This document shows, piece after piece, positions 43,497 to 53,100 of a stretch of DNA of 64,000 nucleotides. This DNA comes from JACVRW01 sp963819635 (GTDB taxonomy: Bacteria > Actinomycetota > Thermoleophilia > Solirubrobacterales > Thermoleophilaceae), in contig CAWFWX010000003.1 of the NCBI GenBank assembly GCA_963819635.1, positions 186,001 to 250,000 of the forward strand, given 5' to 3'. A program made the translations under genes and the position numbers. The notes beneath the pieces are model-generated. The model saw only the letters and a program-made list of their open reading frames with translations. It ran no database searches and was not told where the DNA came from. Position 1 is the stretch's first letter. Every line of letters starts with the position of its first letter.

Positions 43497-44141
43497 CTAG
43501 GAGGTCGCGTCCCAGTTGAACTGGATCTTCGTCGACGAGCTCTTGTACGCGTTGTCGCCCGTCGTCGCGGAGCCCGGCACTCCGCTGTCGGGGAACGTCA
43601 CGGTGAACTCGTACGTGTGCCCGTCGCCCGCCCCCCAGGTTCCCAGGCCGATCCCGGGCATCGCGTTGTAGTTCCCGTTGTAGATCACCTTCCCGCTGCC
43701 GGTGTCGACCACCCTCAGGTTGAGGACCTCCGAGAGCTTGCCGCCGTTCGGGCCCGGGGTGTCGGTCAACCCGGACGACGAGAGCCGGAACTTGCCGTCC
43801 ACGTCGCCGGTGTTCTCGATCGTCACCCGGCCGCTCTCCCTGTCGCTCGGAACCATGTTGGCGGCGGCCAGGATGGCGGCGCCCTCCGCGCTGTTGCTCT
43901 GCGAGAGGTTGCCCGCGGTGAAGGTGTTGTTGGGATTGGCGGAGCTTGAGCTGAACACCGACACGGAGGCCACAACCACCGCGGCGGCGAGCCCGAGCAG
44001 GATCAGTGCGACGATCCAGAGCTTCGAGTTCCGCAACAGCCAGCCGAGGCGCTTGCGGCCGGACACACGCTCCTCGGTCGCGGGTTCCGAAGCTTCGGTC
44101 GGCGTCGATGGGACGCCTGGGGGCGAGGCCGAGGTGCTCAC
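43497..44141 (-). CDS. TasA/camelysin-like exported protein 1
   Basis: A 214 aa protein and first gene of the SipW operon. A 35-residue charged, Ser/Thr/Pro-rich leader precedes the signal helix (about residues 41-62), then VFSSSSANPNNTFTAGNLSQSNS, the clearest TasA-type processing region of the three. The mature part has strands such as GRVTIENTGDVDGKFRLS and YEFTVTFPDSG. A GAAGGAG site lies upstream of GTG 44141. The long pre-helix leader is unusual for a signal peptide but appears in some actinobacterial SipW substrates. Confidence 0.8.
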   Translation of the reverse strand: MSTSASPPGVPSTPTEASEPATEERVSGRKRLGWLLRNSKLWIVALILLGLAAAVVVASVSVFSSSSANPNNTFTAGNLSQSNSAEGAAILAAANMVPSDRESGRVTIENTGDVDGKFRLSSSGLTDTPGPNGGKLSEVLNLRVVDTGSGKVIYNGNYNAMPGIGLGTWGAGDGHTYEFTVTFPDSGVPGSATTGDNAYKSSSTKIQFNWDATS

Positions 44142-44223
44142 GAAGGCTCCTTCCTGTGCGAGTGACCCCGCCCGAGGCTACGCCTCCGCAAGGGTGACGC
44201 AACGGGCTCGGCGCATACGCACA

Positions 44224-44241
44224 GGTTGCGGCCGCGCAACC
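44224..44241 (-). terminator. Hairpin after the fatty-acid-hydroxylase-like gene
   Basis: GGTTGCG-GCCG-CGCAACC forms a perfect 7 bp stem with a 4-base loop, 29 bp beyond the hydroxylase stop and upstream of the SipW operon on the same strand. There is no U-tract, as is common in GC-rich actinobacteria, so termination is only suggested. Confidence 0.35.
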
Positions 44242-44269
44242 ACTGCAGGGTCGTTCAGCCGGAGGGCGT

Positions 44270-44896
44270 CTAGACGGAGCTGCGGCGACGCTGGGGCGTG
44301 CCGAACACGTAGTCCCAGAACGGGGCGCTTACGCCGAAGCCCTTGGTGTCGTCCTGGAAGTGGTGGCGCATGTGGAGCTCGCGGATCAGCTTTCCGAGCT
44401 TCGTCCGCGGATGGTGGTGGTGCACGTGGTAGTGCGTCATGTCGTACGCGAGGTAGCCGGTCAGGAAGCCGGCGGCGAAGATGTGCGCCCAGGGCGTGCC
44501 CAGCACAAGGATGAAAAGGCCCCAGAAGCCGAGCGCCAGCGGGATGCTCACCGACGGCGGCATCACCAGGCGGAGGGGGTCGTTCGGATGGTCGTGGTGG
44601 ACGCCGTGGATGATCCAGTGGAGGCGCGCTCCGATGCCGTCCTCGGGCTCGAAGTGGAACACCAGCCGGTGCATCCAGTACTCGGTCAGCGTCCAGAAGA
44701 CATAGCCCCCGAGCACGAGGCTGACCACCTGCAGCGTGGTGGGCTCCCCGCGCGCGCCGACCACGAACAGGGCCACGATCGCCGGCACGAAGATCAGGAG
44801 CGGAACCATCGGGTGGACCCTGGAGAGCCGGTCCAGCAGCTCGGAGTCGAACATCCTCGGCGATGCCTTGAGGACGTCTGTCCGGCGTGCTTCCAC
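44270..44896 (-). CDS. Fatty acid hydroxylase/sterol desaturase superfamily protein
   Basis: A 208 aa integral membrane di-iron enzyme. Histidine boxes are visible: WMHRLVFHF, HGVHHDHPND, THYHVHHHHP and HMRHHFQDD, in the order used by fatty acid 2-hydroxylases. Four hydrophobic helices flank them. It likely hydroxylates a membrane lipid acyl chain at C-2 (inference from the His spacing; sterol or carotenoid substrates are alternatives). It stands alone upstream of the SipW operon, separated by a hairpin. Confidence 0.85.
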   Translation of the reverse strand: MEARRTDVLKASPRMFDSELLDRLSRVHPMVPLLIFVPAIVALFVVGARGEPTTLQVVSLVLGGYVFWTLTEYWMHRLVFHFEPEDGIGARLHWIIHGVHHDHPNDPLRLVMPPSVSIPLALGFWGLFILVLGTPWAHIFAAGFLTGYLAYDMTHYHVHHHHPRTKLGKLIRELHMRHHFQDDTKGFGVSAPFWDYVFGTPQRRRSSV

Positions 44897-44949
44897 AGCC
44901 CGAATTTAGCGCACGCTCCGCCCCGTGTCAGGCCGAAAGTTCGGGTCCC

Positions 44950-45120
44950 CTAACTCGATGCCCAGAGCGAGCGCCAGGAGACGATCAGGAAGTCGAGCCC
45001 GAACGCCGCCGTAGCGGCATATATGACCGTCTCAGGGTGGGTCGTTTCCCCGGCGAAGACGCGCCCGAGGAGGTAGCAGGTGACGGTCGCCATGAAGAGC
45101 AGCCTGCCCGCTGTCTGCAT
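44950..45120 (-). CDS. Small membrane protein (56 aa)
   Basis: A 56 aa frame from ATG 45120 to TAG 44950, with one N-terminal hydrophobic helix (GRLLFMATVTCYLLG) and a second (YAATAAFGLDFLIVSW). No family is recognised and no clear ribosome-binding site is seen; it is listed because the two-helix composition is non-random for this GC content. Confidence 0.4.
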   Translation of the reverse strand: MQTAGRLLFMATVTCYLLGRVFAGETTHPETVIYAATAAFGLDFLIVSWRSLWASS

Positions 45121-45215
45121 GTGAGAAGTGTCGGCAGCACCCGCGTGGCTCCTGTGAATGGGCCGTGAACTCGAAGTGAACGTCCGGTTGCCGGCGGTTC
45201 TGCAAGCCTTGTTGC

Positions 45216-45743
45216 ATGCGCTACGCCGCGTTCATCCGGGCCGTGAACCTAGGCCGTAACCGGCGCGTGACGAGCGCTCAGCTCAAGGCGCTGTTCGAGG
45301 AGGCCGGCGCCGAGGAGGTCGCCACGTTTCGGACCAGCGGCAACGTCGTGTTCGAGGCGCCGCGCGACATGGCACGCGCCCTCGAGACGCACCTCGAGAA
45401 GGCGCTCGGCCACGAGGTCGTGATCTTCCAGCGCACAGCGCGCGACGTGAAGGCGATCGCCGCGCACGAGCCGTTCCCCTCCAAGGACGTCGAGGCGTCG
45501 AAGGGCAAGCTTCAGGTCGCGCTGCTCGGCAAGAAGCCGGCGGCCGCGACCCAGAAGAAGGTGCTTGCGCTCGCGACCGACCAGGACCGGCTCGCGTTCG
45601 GGAAGCACGAGCTCTACTGGCTGCCCAGCGGTGGGACGATGGAGTCGGAGCTCGACCGCAAGGCACTCGACAAGCTGCTCGGGCCGTCGACGATGCGCAC
45701 AATGGGGACACTCGAGCAGCTCGCCGCGAAGTTCTTCGACTAG
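45216..45743 (+). CDS. DUF1697 family protein
   Basis: A 175 aa cytoplasmic protein with the DUF1697 start YAAFIRAVNLGRNRRVTSAQLKALFEEAG, the conserved TFRTSGNVVFEA, and the final TMRTMGTLEQLAAKF. Both alpha-beta halves are intact. Function unknown. The ATG is 14 residues from the first conserved block and the length is normal. It converges with the acetyltransferase gene (4 bp overlap). Confidence 0.88.
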   Translation: MRYAAFIRAVNLGRNRRVTSAQLKALFEEAGAEEVATFRTSGNVVFEAPRDMARALETHLEKALGHEVVIFQRTARDVKAIAAHEPFPSKDVEASKGKLQVALLGKKPAAATQKKVLALATDQDRLAFGKHELYWLPSGGTMESELDRKALDKLLGPSTMRTMGTLEQLAAKFFD

Positions 45744-46508
45744 GCGCTGACCCAGCACTGCCAGCGCTCGAGCGTCCTGAAGCCGAGCGCCTCGTAGATC
45801 CGATGGCCGTAGGGGCTCGACTGAAGCCATGCCCAACTCGCCCCGGCCGCGAGGCCGTCGGCAACCACGCGGGCGGTGATCGCAGCGCCGTAGCCGCGTC
45901 GCCGGTGGGGCGGAGGCGTGGCCACGTTGAAGACGGCCACGTAGTCCTCGCGCGTCACGCCGAGGGCGGTGGTCACCACCTGTCCATCGATCTCGCCGAC
46001 ATAGGCTCGTAGACCGTCCATCGCCAAGACCGGCGCGGGCAGCAAGCGGACGAAATGCTCAGGCTCCACCTCGAACCCCGCCGCGGCGATCTGGGGGTGC
46101 AGGGACGCGTCGTCGCGCCCAAGCTCTCGAATCGTCAGGTCCGGAGCGGCGGCGTGGGCCCGGTCGAGCGGTTCGGGATCGTCGAGCCACATCAGCGGCG
46201 CGTCATCGTCCGGAGTGAGTCCCTCCTGGTCTGCCACGGCAACCGCCGCGTCGTCGCTCCCGGGCCTCAGCTGGAGCAGGTGCGGCAGGCCACGCGCCCT
46301 CAGCTCGCCGAGCAGGCGCCGGATCTCACGGGGATCCGGGTCGAGCCGCGAGCACCAGATTCCGTTGAGGCCGGCCAAGGGGATGCCGGTCGCACAGGCG
46401 GAGATCCCGTCGCGCGCTCTCCATCCAGGCGTCCGGATGAGCGGCCATGAGCGCCTGCCATGTCTCGACGAGCGCCGTGGCGGCACGATCGGCCTGGTCG
46501 GTGGTCAC
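45740..46508 (-). CDS. GNAT N-acetyltransferase with a frame break near the N-terminus
   Basis: Acetyl-CoA-dependent acyltransferase of about 255 aa. The N-terminal 35 residues (GTG 46508: TTDQADRAATALVETWQALM) are in one frame, and the rest (DGISACATGIPLAGLNGIW onward) in another; the switch is near 46411-46417 in a GCGCGCG run, where two bases lost or one gained would cure it. The GNAT acetyl-CoA site is NVATPPPHRRRGYGAAITARVV (R-R-x-G-Y/A) and the C-terminus S-S-P-Y-G-H-R-I-Y-E-A-L-G-F is canonical. Substrate unknown. Confidence 0.8.
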
Positions 46509-46561
46509 GACGCGGCACGTTAGAGGGAGAGGTGCGGTTGGGGATAGGCTCGCCCGCGCGT

Positions 46562-48472
46562 ATGCGAGCGGGCGCCGTGAGTGTCGTGCTGGTCGCCATG
46601 GTGCTGTCGGGCGCCCTGGCGGAGGCGGCCGTCGCGGCGCCCGCCACGAAGCCCTGTCCCGACGATCGCGCGGTTCGCTGCGGGTCGATCGCGGTGCCGC
46701 TTCTGCGCCCCGCTCAGGACGGCGGCGGGCGCAAGCTCAGGGTGCGGTTCCGCGTGTACCCGCGCACCCTGCGCGCGCGGCCCGCGCTCGAGCCGATCGT
46801 GGCGGCCGAGGGCGGTCCGGGCTACCCGACTATCGACTCGGCCGAGTCCTACCTGTTCATGCTCGGCCCGCTGCGCCGGCGCCATGACCTGATCGTGATG
46901 GACAACCGCGGAACGGGGCGCTCCGGCGCGATCGACTGTCCGCGCCTCCAGGCCGGCAAGGGGACCTACTCGCGCGAGGTCGGCCGCTGTGCACGGAAGC
47001 TGGGCCGGGCCGCGAACGCCTACGGCACCGGCGCCGCGGCCGACGACCTCGCCGCCGTGCTCGACAAGCTTCGCGTGCCGATGGTCAGCGTCTACGGCGA
47101 CTCCTACGGCACCTACTTCGCGCAGGCCTTCGCGGTGCGACATCCGAGCCGGGTGCGGGCGGTCGTGCTGGACGCCGCGTACGCCGTCGACGGCTACGAC
47201 CCCTGGATCCGAGAGGAGTCGGTTGCGCTTCGATCGGCCTGGGCGGAGGTCTGCCTGCGGACGGTGGGCTGCGACGAGGACGTCCTCGGCACGCTCCGGC
47301 GCTGGGCGGTGCGGCTCGACCGACGGCCGCTGATCGCGACCGGGCGGGACGCCGACGGCGGCCGCCACCGGATTCGGCTGGACGGAGCCGCGCTCGGCCA
47401 GATCGCGGGCGACGCGTCGTACTACTACACGGTCTATCGCGACCTGCTCGCCGCGCTGCGGGCACATGGGCGGGGCGACCGCGAGCCGCTCCTGCGCATC
47501 GCGGCGGAGGATCTGCCCTTCACCGGCGGCGGGCCGGTGGCGAGCTACTCGGAGGGCGCATACGCGGCCGTGTCATGCCACGACAACCCCACGATCTGGG
47601 ACCCGTCTGCGCCGGTGGCCGAGCGGCGCGCGCAGTACGCCGCGGCCCGGGCGGGGCTCGCCACGGACGCCTACGCGCCGTTCCCGAACGACATCTGGCT
47701 GCGCTCGCTCTACATCAACCAGTACGTCACCGGCTGCATCGAGTGGCCGGCCCCGCGCTACCCCGACCCGCCGGTGCCGCCCGGGGCGGCGTACCCGGGC
47801 GTGCCGGTGCTGGTCCTGGTCGGTGACCTGGACGTGATCACGCCGCTCGGCGACTCCGCCCGGGCCGCCTCACTGTTCCCGAACTCGACGCTGGTCAGCG
47901 TGCGCAACGTCGGGCACGTGACGGCGCTCGCCGACTATCCCGGCTGCGCGGCGGGAATGGTGCGCCGCTTCCTGACGACGCTGTCGGCCGGCGACACGAG
48001 CTGCGCGTCGCGTGTTCCCGAGATCCACGTCGTGCCGGCGTTCCCGAGCCGGACAGCGGTCGCTCCTCAGGCCGAGAGAGCAGGGGCGAACGACCGCGCC
48101 ACGGCCCTCGGCCGCCGAGCGGCCTGGGCAACGGCTTGGACTGCCGGCGACGCGCTCGCACGCTGGTGGCTGATGTCCGGCTCCAGCGGCCACGGGCTGC
48201 GCGGGGGGTCATTCGAGGCCCTCGGCGATTACCTCTCCTATTCGCCGGTCCGGCTGCGGATGCGCCGAGCCCGCTTCGTTCGGGACCTTGCCGTGAGCGG
48301 CACCGTCGTGTGGGACCGGCGTGCGAGCAGGGTGACGGCCCGCCTACGGGTGGCGGGCGCGGCAGACGGGCGGCTGCGCCTCCGCTGGGATCTTGCGGCG
48401 CAGCGGGCCGTGGCCTCGATCGACGGCAGGCTGGGCGGCCGTCGCGTGTTCCTGAAGACGCCCGCGCCGTAG
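46562..48472 (+). CDS. Secreted alpha/beta-hydrolase (tripeptidyl-aminopeptidase/SlpD-like)
   Basis: A 636 aa exported hydrolase. Signal peptide residues 1-25. The oxyanion region AAEGGPGYPT and D-N-R-G-T-G-R-S-G are typical of proline-iminopeptidase-type enzymes; the nucleophile elbow is YGDSYGTYFAQ (Ser near residue 180), the acid is in VGDLDVITPL and the His in VRNVGHVTALADYPGC. After the catalytic domain (to about 480) there is a ~150 residue C-terminal beta domain without recognised family. It may cleave tripeptides or an ester outside the cell. The gene is 53 bp from the divergent GNAT gene. Confidence 0.87.
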   Translation: MRAGAVSVVLVAMVLSGALAEAAVAAPATKPCPDDRAVRCGSIAVPLLRPAQDGGGRKLRVRFRVYPRTLRARPALEPIVAAEGGPGYPTIDSAESYLFMLGPLRRRHDLIVMDNRGTGRSGAIDCPRLQAGKGTYSREVGRCARKLGRAANAYGTGAAADDLAAVLDKLRVPMVSVYGDSYGTYFAQAFAVRHPSRVRAVVLDAAYAVDGYDPWIREESVALRSAWAEVCLRTVGCDEDVLGTLRRWAVRLDRRPLIATGRDADGGRHRIRLDGAALGQIAGDASYYYTVYRDLLAALRAHGRGDREPLLRIAAEDLPFTGGGPVASYSEGAYAAVSCHDNPTIWDPSAPVAERRAQYAAARAGLATDAYAPFPNDIWLRSLYINQYVTGCIEWPAPRYPDPPVPPGAAYPGVPVLVLVGDLDVITPLGDSARAASLFPNSTLVSVRNVGHVTALADYPGCAAGMVRRFLTTLSAGDTSCASRVPEIHVVPAFPSRTAVAPQAERAGANDRATALGRRAAWATAWTAGDALARWWLMSGSSGHGLRGGSFEALGDYLSYSPVRLRMRRARFVRDLAVSGTVVWDRRASRVTARLRVAGAADGRLRLRWDLAAQRAVASIDGRLGGRRVFLKTPAP

Positions 48473-48503
48473 CACCGTCGCGGCCGGCACGGCGGCTTGC
48501 AGG

Positions 48504-50135
48504 GTGGCGGATGACCAAAAGGCGCGGATACGCTGGGCTTTCGTGTGGAATCGAGGGGTTCTCCGGGCGGCCGTCGCCGGCTTGGTGGTTGTCGCAGCCG
48601 CCGCTGGTCTGGCTCTTGCGGTCATCGCGCCGGCACGCTCTCGCCCCGCTGAAGGCCACCAGGGTCGGAGCCACGGCGAGCCGACCGTGCGCGGCCCCGC
48701 ACGTCCCCAGACGATCGTCGTGGTCGTCTTCGACGAGCTCCCGCTCACGTCGCTGATCGGCGAAGGCGGCCGGATCGACGCGGCGCGTTATCCGGCCTTC
48801 GCGCGCCTGGCTCGCGATGCCACCTGGTACCGCGGAGCGACGTCGGTCCACGACAGCACGGCGCTCGCCGTACCCGCGATTCTCGACGGCCGCTACCCGC
48901 GCGCGGGCTTGGGCTCGGACGTCTACTCGCACCCAGCCAACCTCTTCACGCTCCTCGAGCAGCGCTACCAGGTGAATGCGTCCGAGGAGGCGACGGGACT
49001 CTGCCCGACGAGCCTGTGCGAGCCGGAGGCCGGCACCACCGCGAGTCACCTGTCGGGCGGGAAGGTCGAGCGCTTCCGCCGCTTCGTCAGGTCGATCCGG
49101 ACGACGCCGCGTCCGACGCTCTGGTTCAAGCACACGCTGCTGCCGCACGTGCCCTGGCAGTTCTATCCGTCCGGGCGGCGTTACCGGCGGCACGCGCCCG
49201 AGCCGATTCCGGGTCTGAACGGCGAGCTGGGCTTCGGGGTGCCATGGCTCGTCAAGGTCTCCTACCAGCGCCACCTCCTCCAGGTCGGATTGGCGGACCG
49301 CCTGCTCGGTGAGCTGCTCGGCCGCCTGCGGCGGCTGGACCTCTACGACGGCGCGATGATCACCGTGGTCGCGGACCATGGGATCGGCTTCCACGTGGGC
49401 GTCGAGCGCCGCACCGTCACTCCGGGAAACGTGGAGGACCTGGCGCCCGTGCCGCTGCTCGTGAAGTTGCCCGACCAGCGACGCGGAGACATCGTCGATC
49501 GGCACGTCGAGACGATCGACGTGCTGCCCTCGATTCTGGAGGTGGCCGGCGCACCCGTGCCGGAGGAGCTCGACGGCCGCTCCCTGCTCGAGCCGGTCTC
49601 CTCCCAGGCGCGCCGTGTGAGGGTCTTCCACCGCGTCGGCACCGAGCTGAACACGATCGGCGGCGACTACGTCTTCTCGGTGAGCGCGCTGGAACGGCGC
49701 CGAGAGGCGGCGGTGCGCCGCAAGCTTGCGCTGTTCGGGAGCGGAGCTGGCCGCCGGCGCTCGTCCCTCTACCGCCTCGGCCCGCACGCGGAGCTCGTGG
49801 GGCGGCGCGCCGCGACGATTCCCCACCTGCCGGGGGTGGGTACCGCCCAGATCCATCAGGCGTCGGAGCTGCTGGACGTGGAGCCCGCATCGGGCTTCGT
49901 GCCCGGCCAGATCACGGGGCAGATTCCCTACGGCAGACCAGGGGGCGGCCGCCCGCTGGCGCTCGTCATGAACGGGCGGGTCGCGGCGGTCGGCGAGACC
50001 TTCTCGCTCGCCGGCTCCGCCACCGAGAGCTTCGAGATGATCGTCCCGGAGCGGGCGTTCCGGCGCGGGCCGAATGACGCGCGCGTCTACGAGATAGTGA
50101 CGCTCGGCGGCCGGCCGGCGCTGCGGCCGCTCTGA
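48504..50135 (+). CDS. Membrane-anchored sulfatase-like protein (alkaline phosphatase superfamily)
   Basis: A 543 aa protein with one N-terminal helix (about residues 19-40) and an extracytoplasmic alkaline-phosphatase-fold domain. The metal-binding strand VVVVFDELPLTSL and the late motif TVVADHGIGFHVG are conserved. The usual sulfatase Cys/Ser-x-Pro-x-Arg site is absent; the equivalent stretch reads HDSTALAVPAILDGRYP, so Ser or Thr may be the nucleophile, as in phosphotransferases. It could transfer or remove a phosphate-type group on the cell surface. GTG 48504 is assumed. It follows the hydrolase by 31 bp. Confidence 0.8.
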   Translation: MADDQKARIRWAFVWNRGVLRAAVAGLVVVAAAAGLALAVIAPARSRPAEGHQGRSHGEPTVRGPARPQTIVVVVFDELPLTSLIGEGGRIDAARYPAFARLARDATWYRGATSVHDSTALAVPAILDGRYPRAGLGSDVYSHPANLFTLLEQRYQVNASEEATGLCPTSLCEPEAGTTASHLSGGKVERFRRFVRSIRTTPRPTLWFKHTLLPHVPWQFYPSGRRYRRHAPEPIPGLNGELGFGVPWLVKVSYQRHLLQVGLADRLLGELLGRLRRLDLYDGAMITVVADHGIGFHVGVERRTVTPGNVEDLAPVPLLVKLPDQRRGDIVDRHVETIDVLPSILEVAGAPVPEELDGRSLLEPVSSQARRVRVFHRVGTELNTIGGDYVFSVSALERRREAAVRRKLALFGSGAGRRRSSLYRLGPHAELVGRRAATIPHLPGVGTAQIHQASELLDVEPASGFVPGQITGQIPYGRPGGGRPLALVMNGRVAAVGETFSLAGSATESFEMIVPERAFRRGPNDARVYEIVTLGGRPALRPL

Positions 50136-50160
50136 GCGGCGCCCGCGCCTTCGGCTTCGG

Positions 50161-53100
50161 TCAGCCCCGGGCGCGCGCCAGGTAGCTCTTGCCGGCGCGC
50201 ACGACGACGTTGCGCCTGCGACGGAAGTCGCGGACGACGACGGTGCCGCGCCTCACCTGCGTCAGCGTGCCGTCGCAGCGGTCGGTGGTCGTCCAGATGG
50301 TGCCGCGCACGGTGGCGCTCGAGTTGCGCCCGCGTGTGCGGAACCGCCCTACTGCGTTGGACCGCACCCGACGCACGACACGAGCCGAGGCCGAGGCCTT
50401 GCGCCCGCCGGATGAGCCGCAGCGGTTGAAGCTCCCGCCCTTCAGGCGCAGCTCGGTGAGGCCGCGATCACGCCTCCTGCGTGACTGGAGGGCCTGGAAG
50501 AGGCCGGCGCTGAACTTGCCCGATTGGACCCTCTGGCCCTGGCCGGTGGCACTCTGCATCTCGACGGTGCCGCGCCTCGTATCGAGGAAGGAACCGGTCG
50601 GGATCTGGCGCGCCTCGGTGAGCGGCACGAAGGTGAGGCCCTTCTGGCTCGCGTGCGCCCGGGCGGCGGCGGTCGCGCCCGCCGGGACCGCGATCAGCAC
50701 CGGGCCGCTGCCCGGCACCGGCCCGACGTTGACCTCCTCGCCGAGGGTCGGCACGGGGAGGTCCTCGATCTGCTGCGCCTCGACGGTGAAGGTCGTGGTC
50801 GCCGCGGGGCCGAGATTGCCCGCGCCGTCCCGGGCGCGCACCGAGAAGGTGTGCTGCCCGGCCGGCAGCGCGGGGGTCGTGAAGGGCGACGAGCAGGCGG
50901 CGAACGCGCCGCCGTCGATGCTGCACTCGAAGCTCGACCCGGGTTCGGTGGCGTTGAACTCGAAGCTCGGAGTCTCGTCCTCGGTCGGACCGGACGGACC
51001 CGCGGTGATGCTGGCGTCGGGCGGCGTCGTGTCGGCAGTCGTAATCGTGAATGTGCTGCTTGCGGCCGATAGGTCGGGATTGCCCGCCGGGTCGATCGCA
51101 AACACGGCGAAGGTATGTGAGCCATCGGCCAGTGCGGCAGTCGTAAAGGGGGTGTTGCAGGCACTGAATGCGCCGCCGTCGACGCTGCACCGGAAGGTCG
51201 ACCCCGGCTCATTCGACGAGAACGTGAACGTCGGGGTCGAGTCCCCAATGGTGCCGGAGGGCCCGGAATCGATCACGGTGTCGGGCGGGGTGCTGTCGCC
51301 GGCGGTGCTGGGGTCGGACGTCACGGGAGTCGTGTCGGACGTCGTCGAGACGTCGACCGTCCACGGCCCGGCGCTGGATGGATTTGTGACGCCGGTGAAG
51401 TTGAGCCGCAGCGCCTGGTTGGGGTTGACGGTGGTGTTGTTGTTGAGGAAGCAGTCGATCGAGAGGCCGTTGGCGCTGAAGCAGCTGCCGATCTGGACGT
51501 CGCTGGTGTTGAAGACGGCGCCGCTGACGCCGGCCAGCCCGGTGCCGGTCGGGAAGCTGACCGTGATGCGGCTGTTGGCGTCCTCGGCCAGCCCGCCAGT
51601 CGCCGAGGTTGTGAAGCGCGGGACCCATCGTGTCGTCACGCCGGGTGCATCTGAGTCGAGTGTCAAGGTGACGCCGCTGACCGGGTTGTCGGCCACGACG
51701 GTGTAGGTGGGTGATGCGACGGGTGTGGTGTCGGATGTCGTCGAGACGTTCAGCGTGCGGCCGCCGGCCGGGGGGTTGGTGACGCCGCTGAAGACGAGCC
51801 GTAGGCCTTGGTTGGGGTTGACGGTCACGTTGTTGTTGAGGAAGCAGTCGATCGAGAGGCCGTTGGCGCTGAAGCAGCTGCCGATCTGGACGTCGCTGGT
51901 GTTGAAGACGGCGCCGCTGACGCCGGCCAGCCCGGTGCCGGTCGGGAAGCTGGTCGTGATGCGGCTGTTGGCGTCCTCGGCCAGCCCGCCGGTCGCCGAG
52001 GTGGTGAAGTTGACCCGGTATTGCGTGCGCGCGCCCTCCGCCGCCGACGGCGAACCATGCACGACCGAGATCGCGCTGACCGGGTTGTCGGCCACGACGG
52101 TGTAGCTGGGTGATGCGACGGGTGTGGTGTCGGATGTCGTCGAGACGTTCAGCGTGCGCGCCCGGCCGGCGGGGTTGGTGACGCCGCTGAAGACGAGCCG
52201 TAGGCCTTGGTTGGGGTTGACGGTCACGTTGTTGTTGAGGAAGCAGTCGATCGAGAGGCCGTTGGCGCTGAAGCAGCTGCCGATCTGGACGTCGCTGGTG
52301 TTGAAGACGGCGCCGCTGACGCCGGCCAGCCCGGTGCCGGTCGGGAAGCTGGTCGTGATGCGGCTGTTGGCGTCCTCGGCCAGCCCGCCCGTCGCCGAGG
52401 TGGTGAAGTTGACCCGATACTGCGTGCGCGCGCCCTCCGCCGCCGACGGCGAACCATGCACGACCGAGATCGCGCTGACCGGGTTGTCGTTGACGATCGT
52501 GTAGCTGGGTGATGCGACGGGTGCGGTGTCGGATGTCGTCGAGACGTTCAGCGTGTGCGATCCGGCCGCAGGGTTGGTGACGCCGCTGAAGACGAGCCGT
52601 AGGCCTTGGTTGGGGTTGACGGTCACGTTGTTGTTGAGGAAGCAGTCGATCGAGAGGCCGTTGGCGCTGAAGCAGCTGCCGATCTGGACGTCGCTGGTGT
52701 TGAAGACGGCGCCGCTGACGCCGGCCAGCCCGGTGCCGGTCGGGAAGCTGATCGTGATGCGGCTGTTGGCGTCCTCGGCCAGCCCGCCCGTCGCCGAGGT
52801 CGTGAAGTTGACCCGGTACTGCGTGCGCGCGCCCTCCGCCGCCGACGGCGAACCATGCACGACCGAGATCGCGCTGACCGGGTTGTCGGCCACGACGGTG
52901 TAGGTGGGTGATGCGACGGGTGCGGTGTCGGATGTCGTCGAGACGTTGAGCGTGCGGCCGCCGGCCGGCGGGTTGGTGACGCCGCTGAAGACGAGCCGTA
53001 GGCCCTGGTTTGGGTTGACGGTCACGTTGTTGTTGAGGAAGCAGTCGATCGAGAGGCCGTTGGCGCTGAAGCAGCTGCCGATCTGGACGTCGCTGGTGTT

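Noticed and set aside
48504..50135. Arylsulfatase annotation
   Set aside because: The fold fits the alkaline phosphatase superfamily but the formylglycine-type Cys/Ser-x-Pro-x-Arg site is absent, so sulfatase activity is not claimed.
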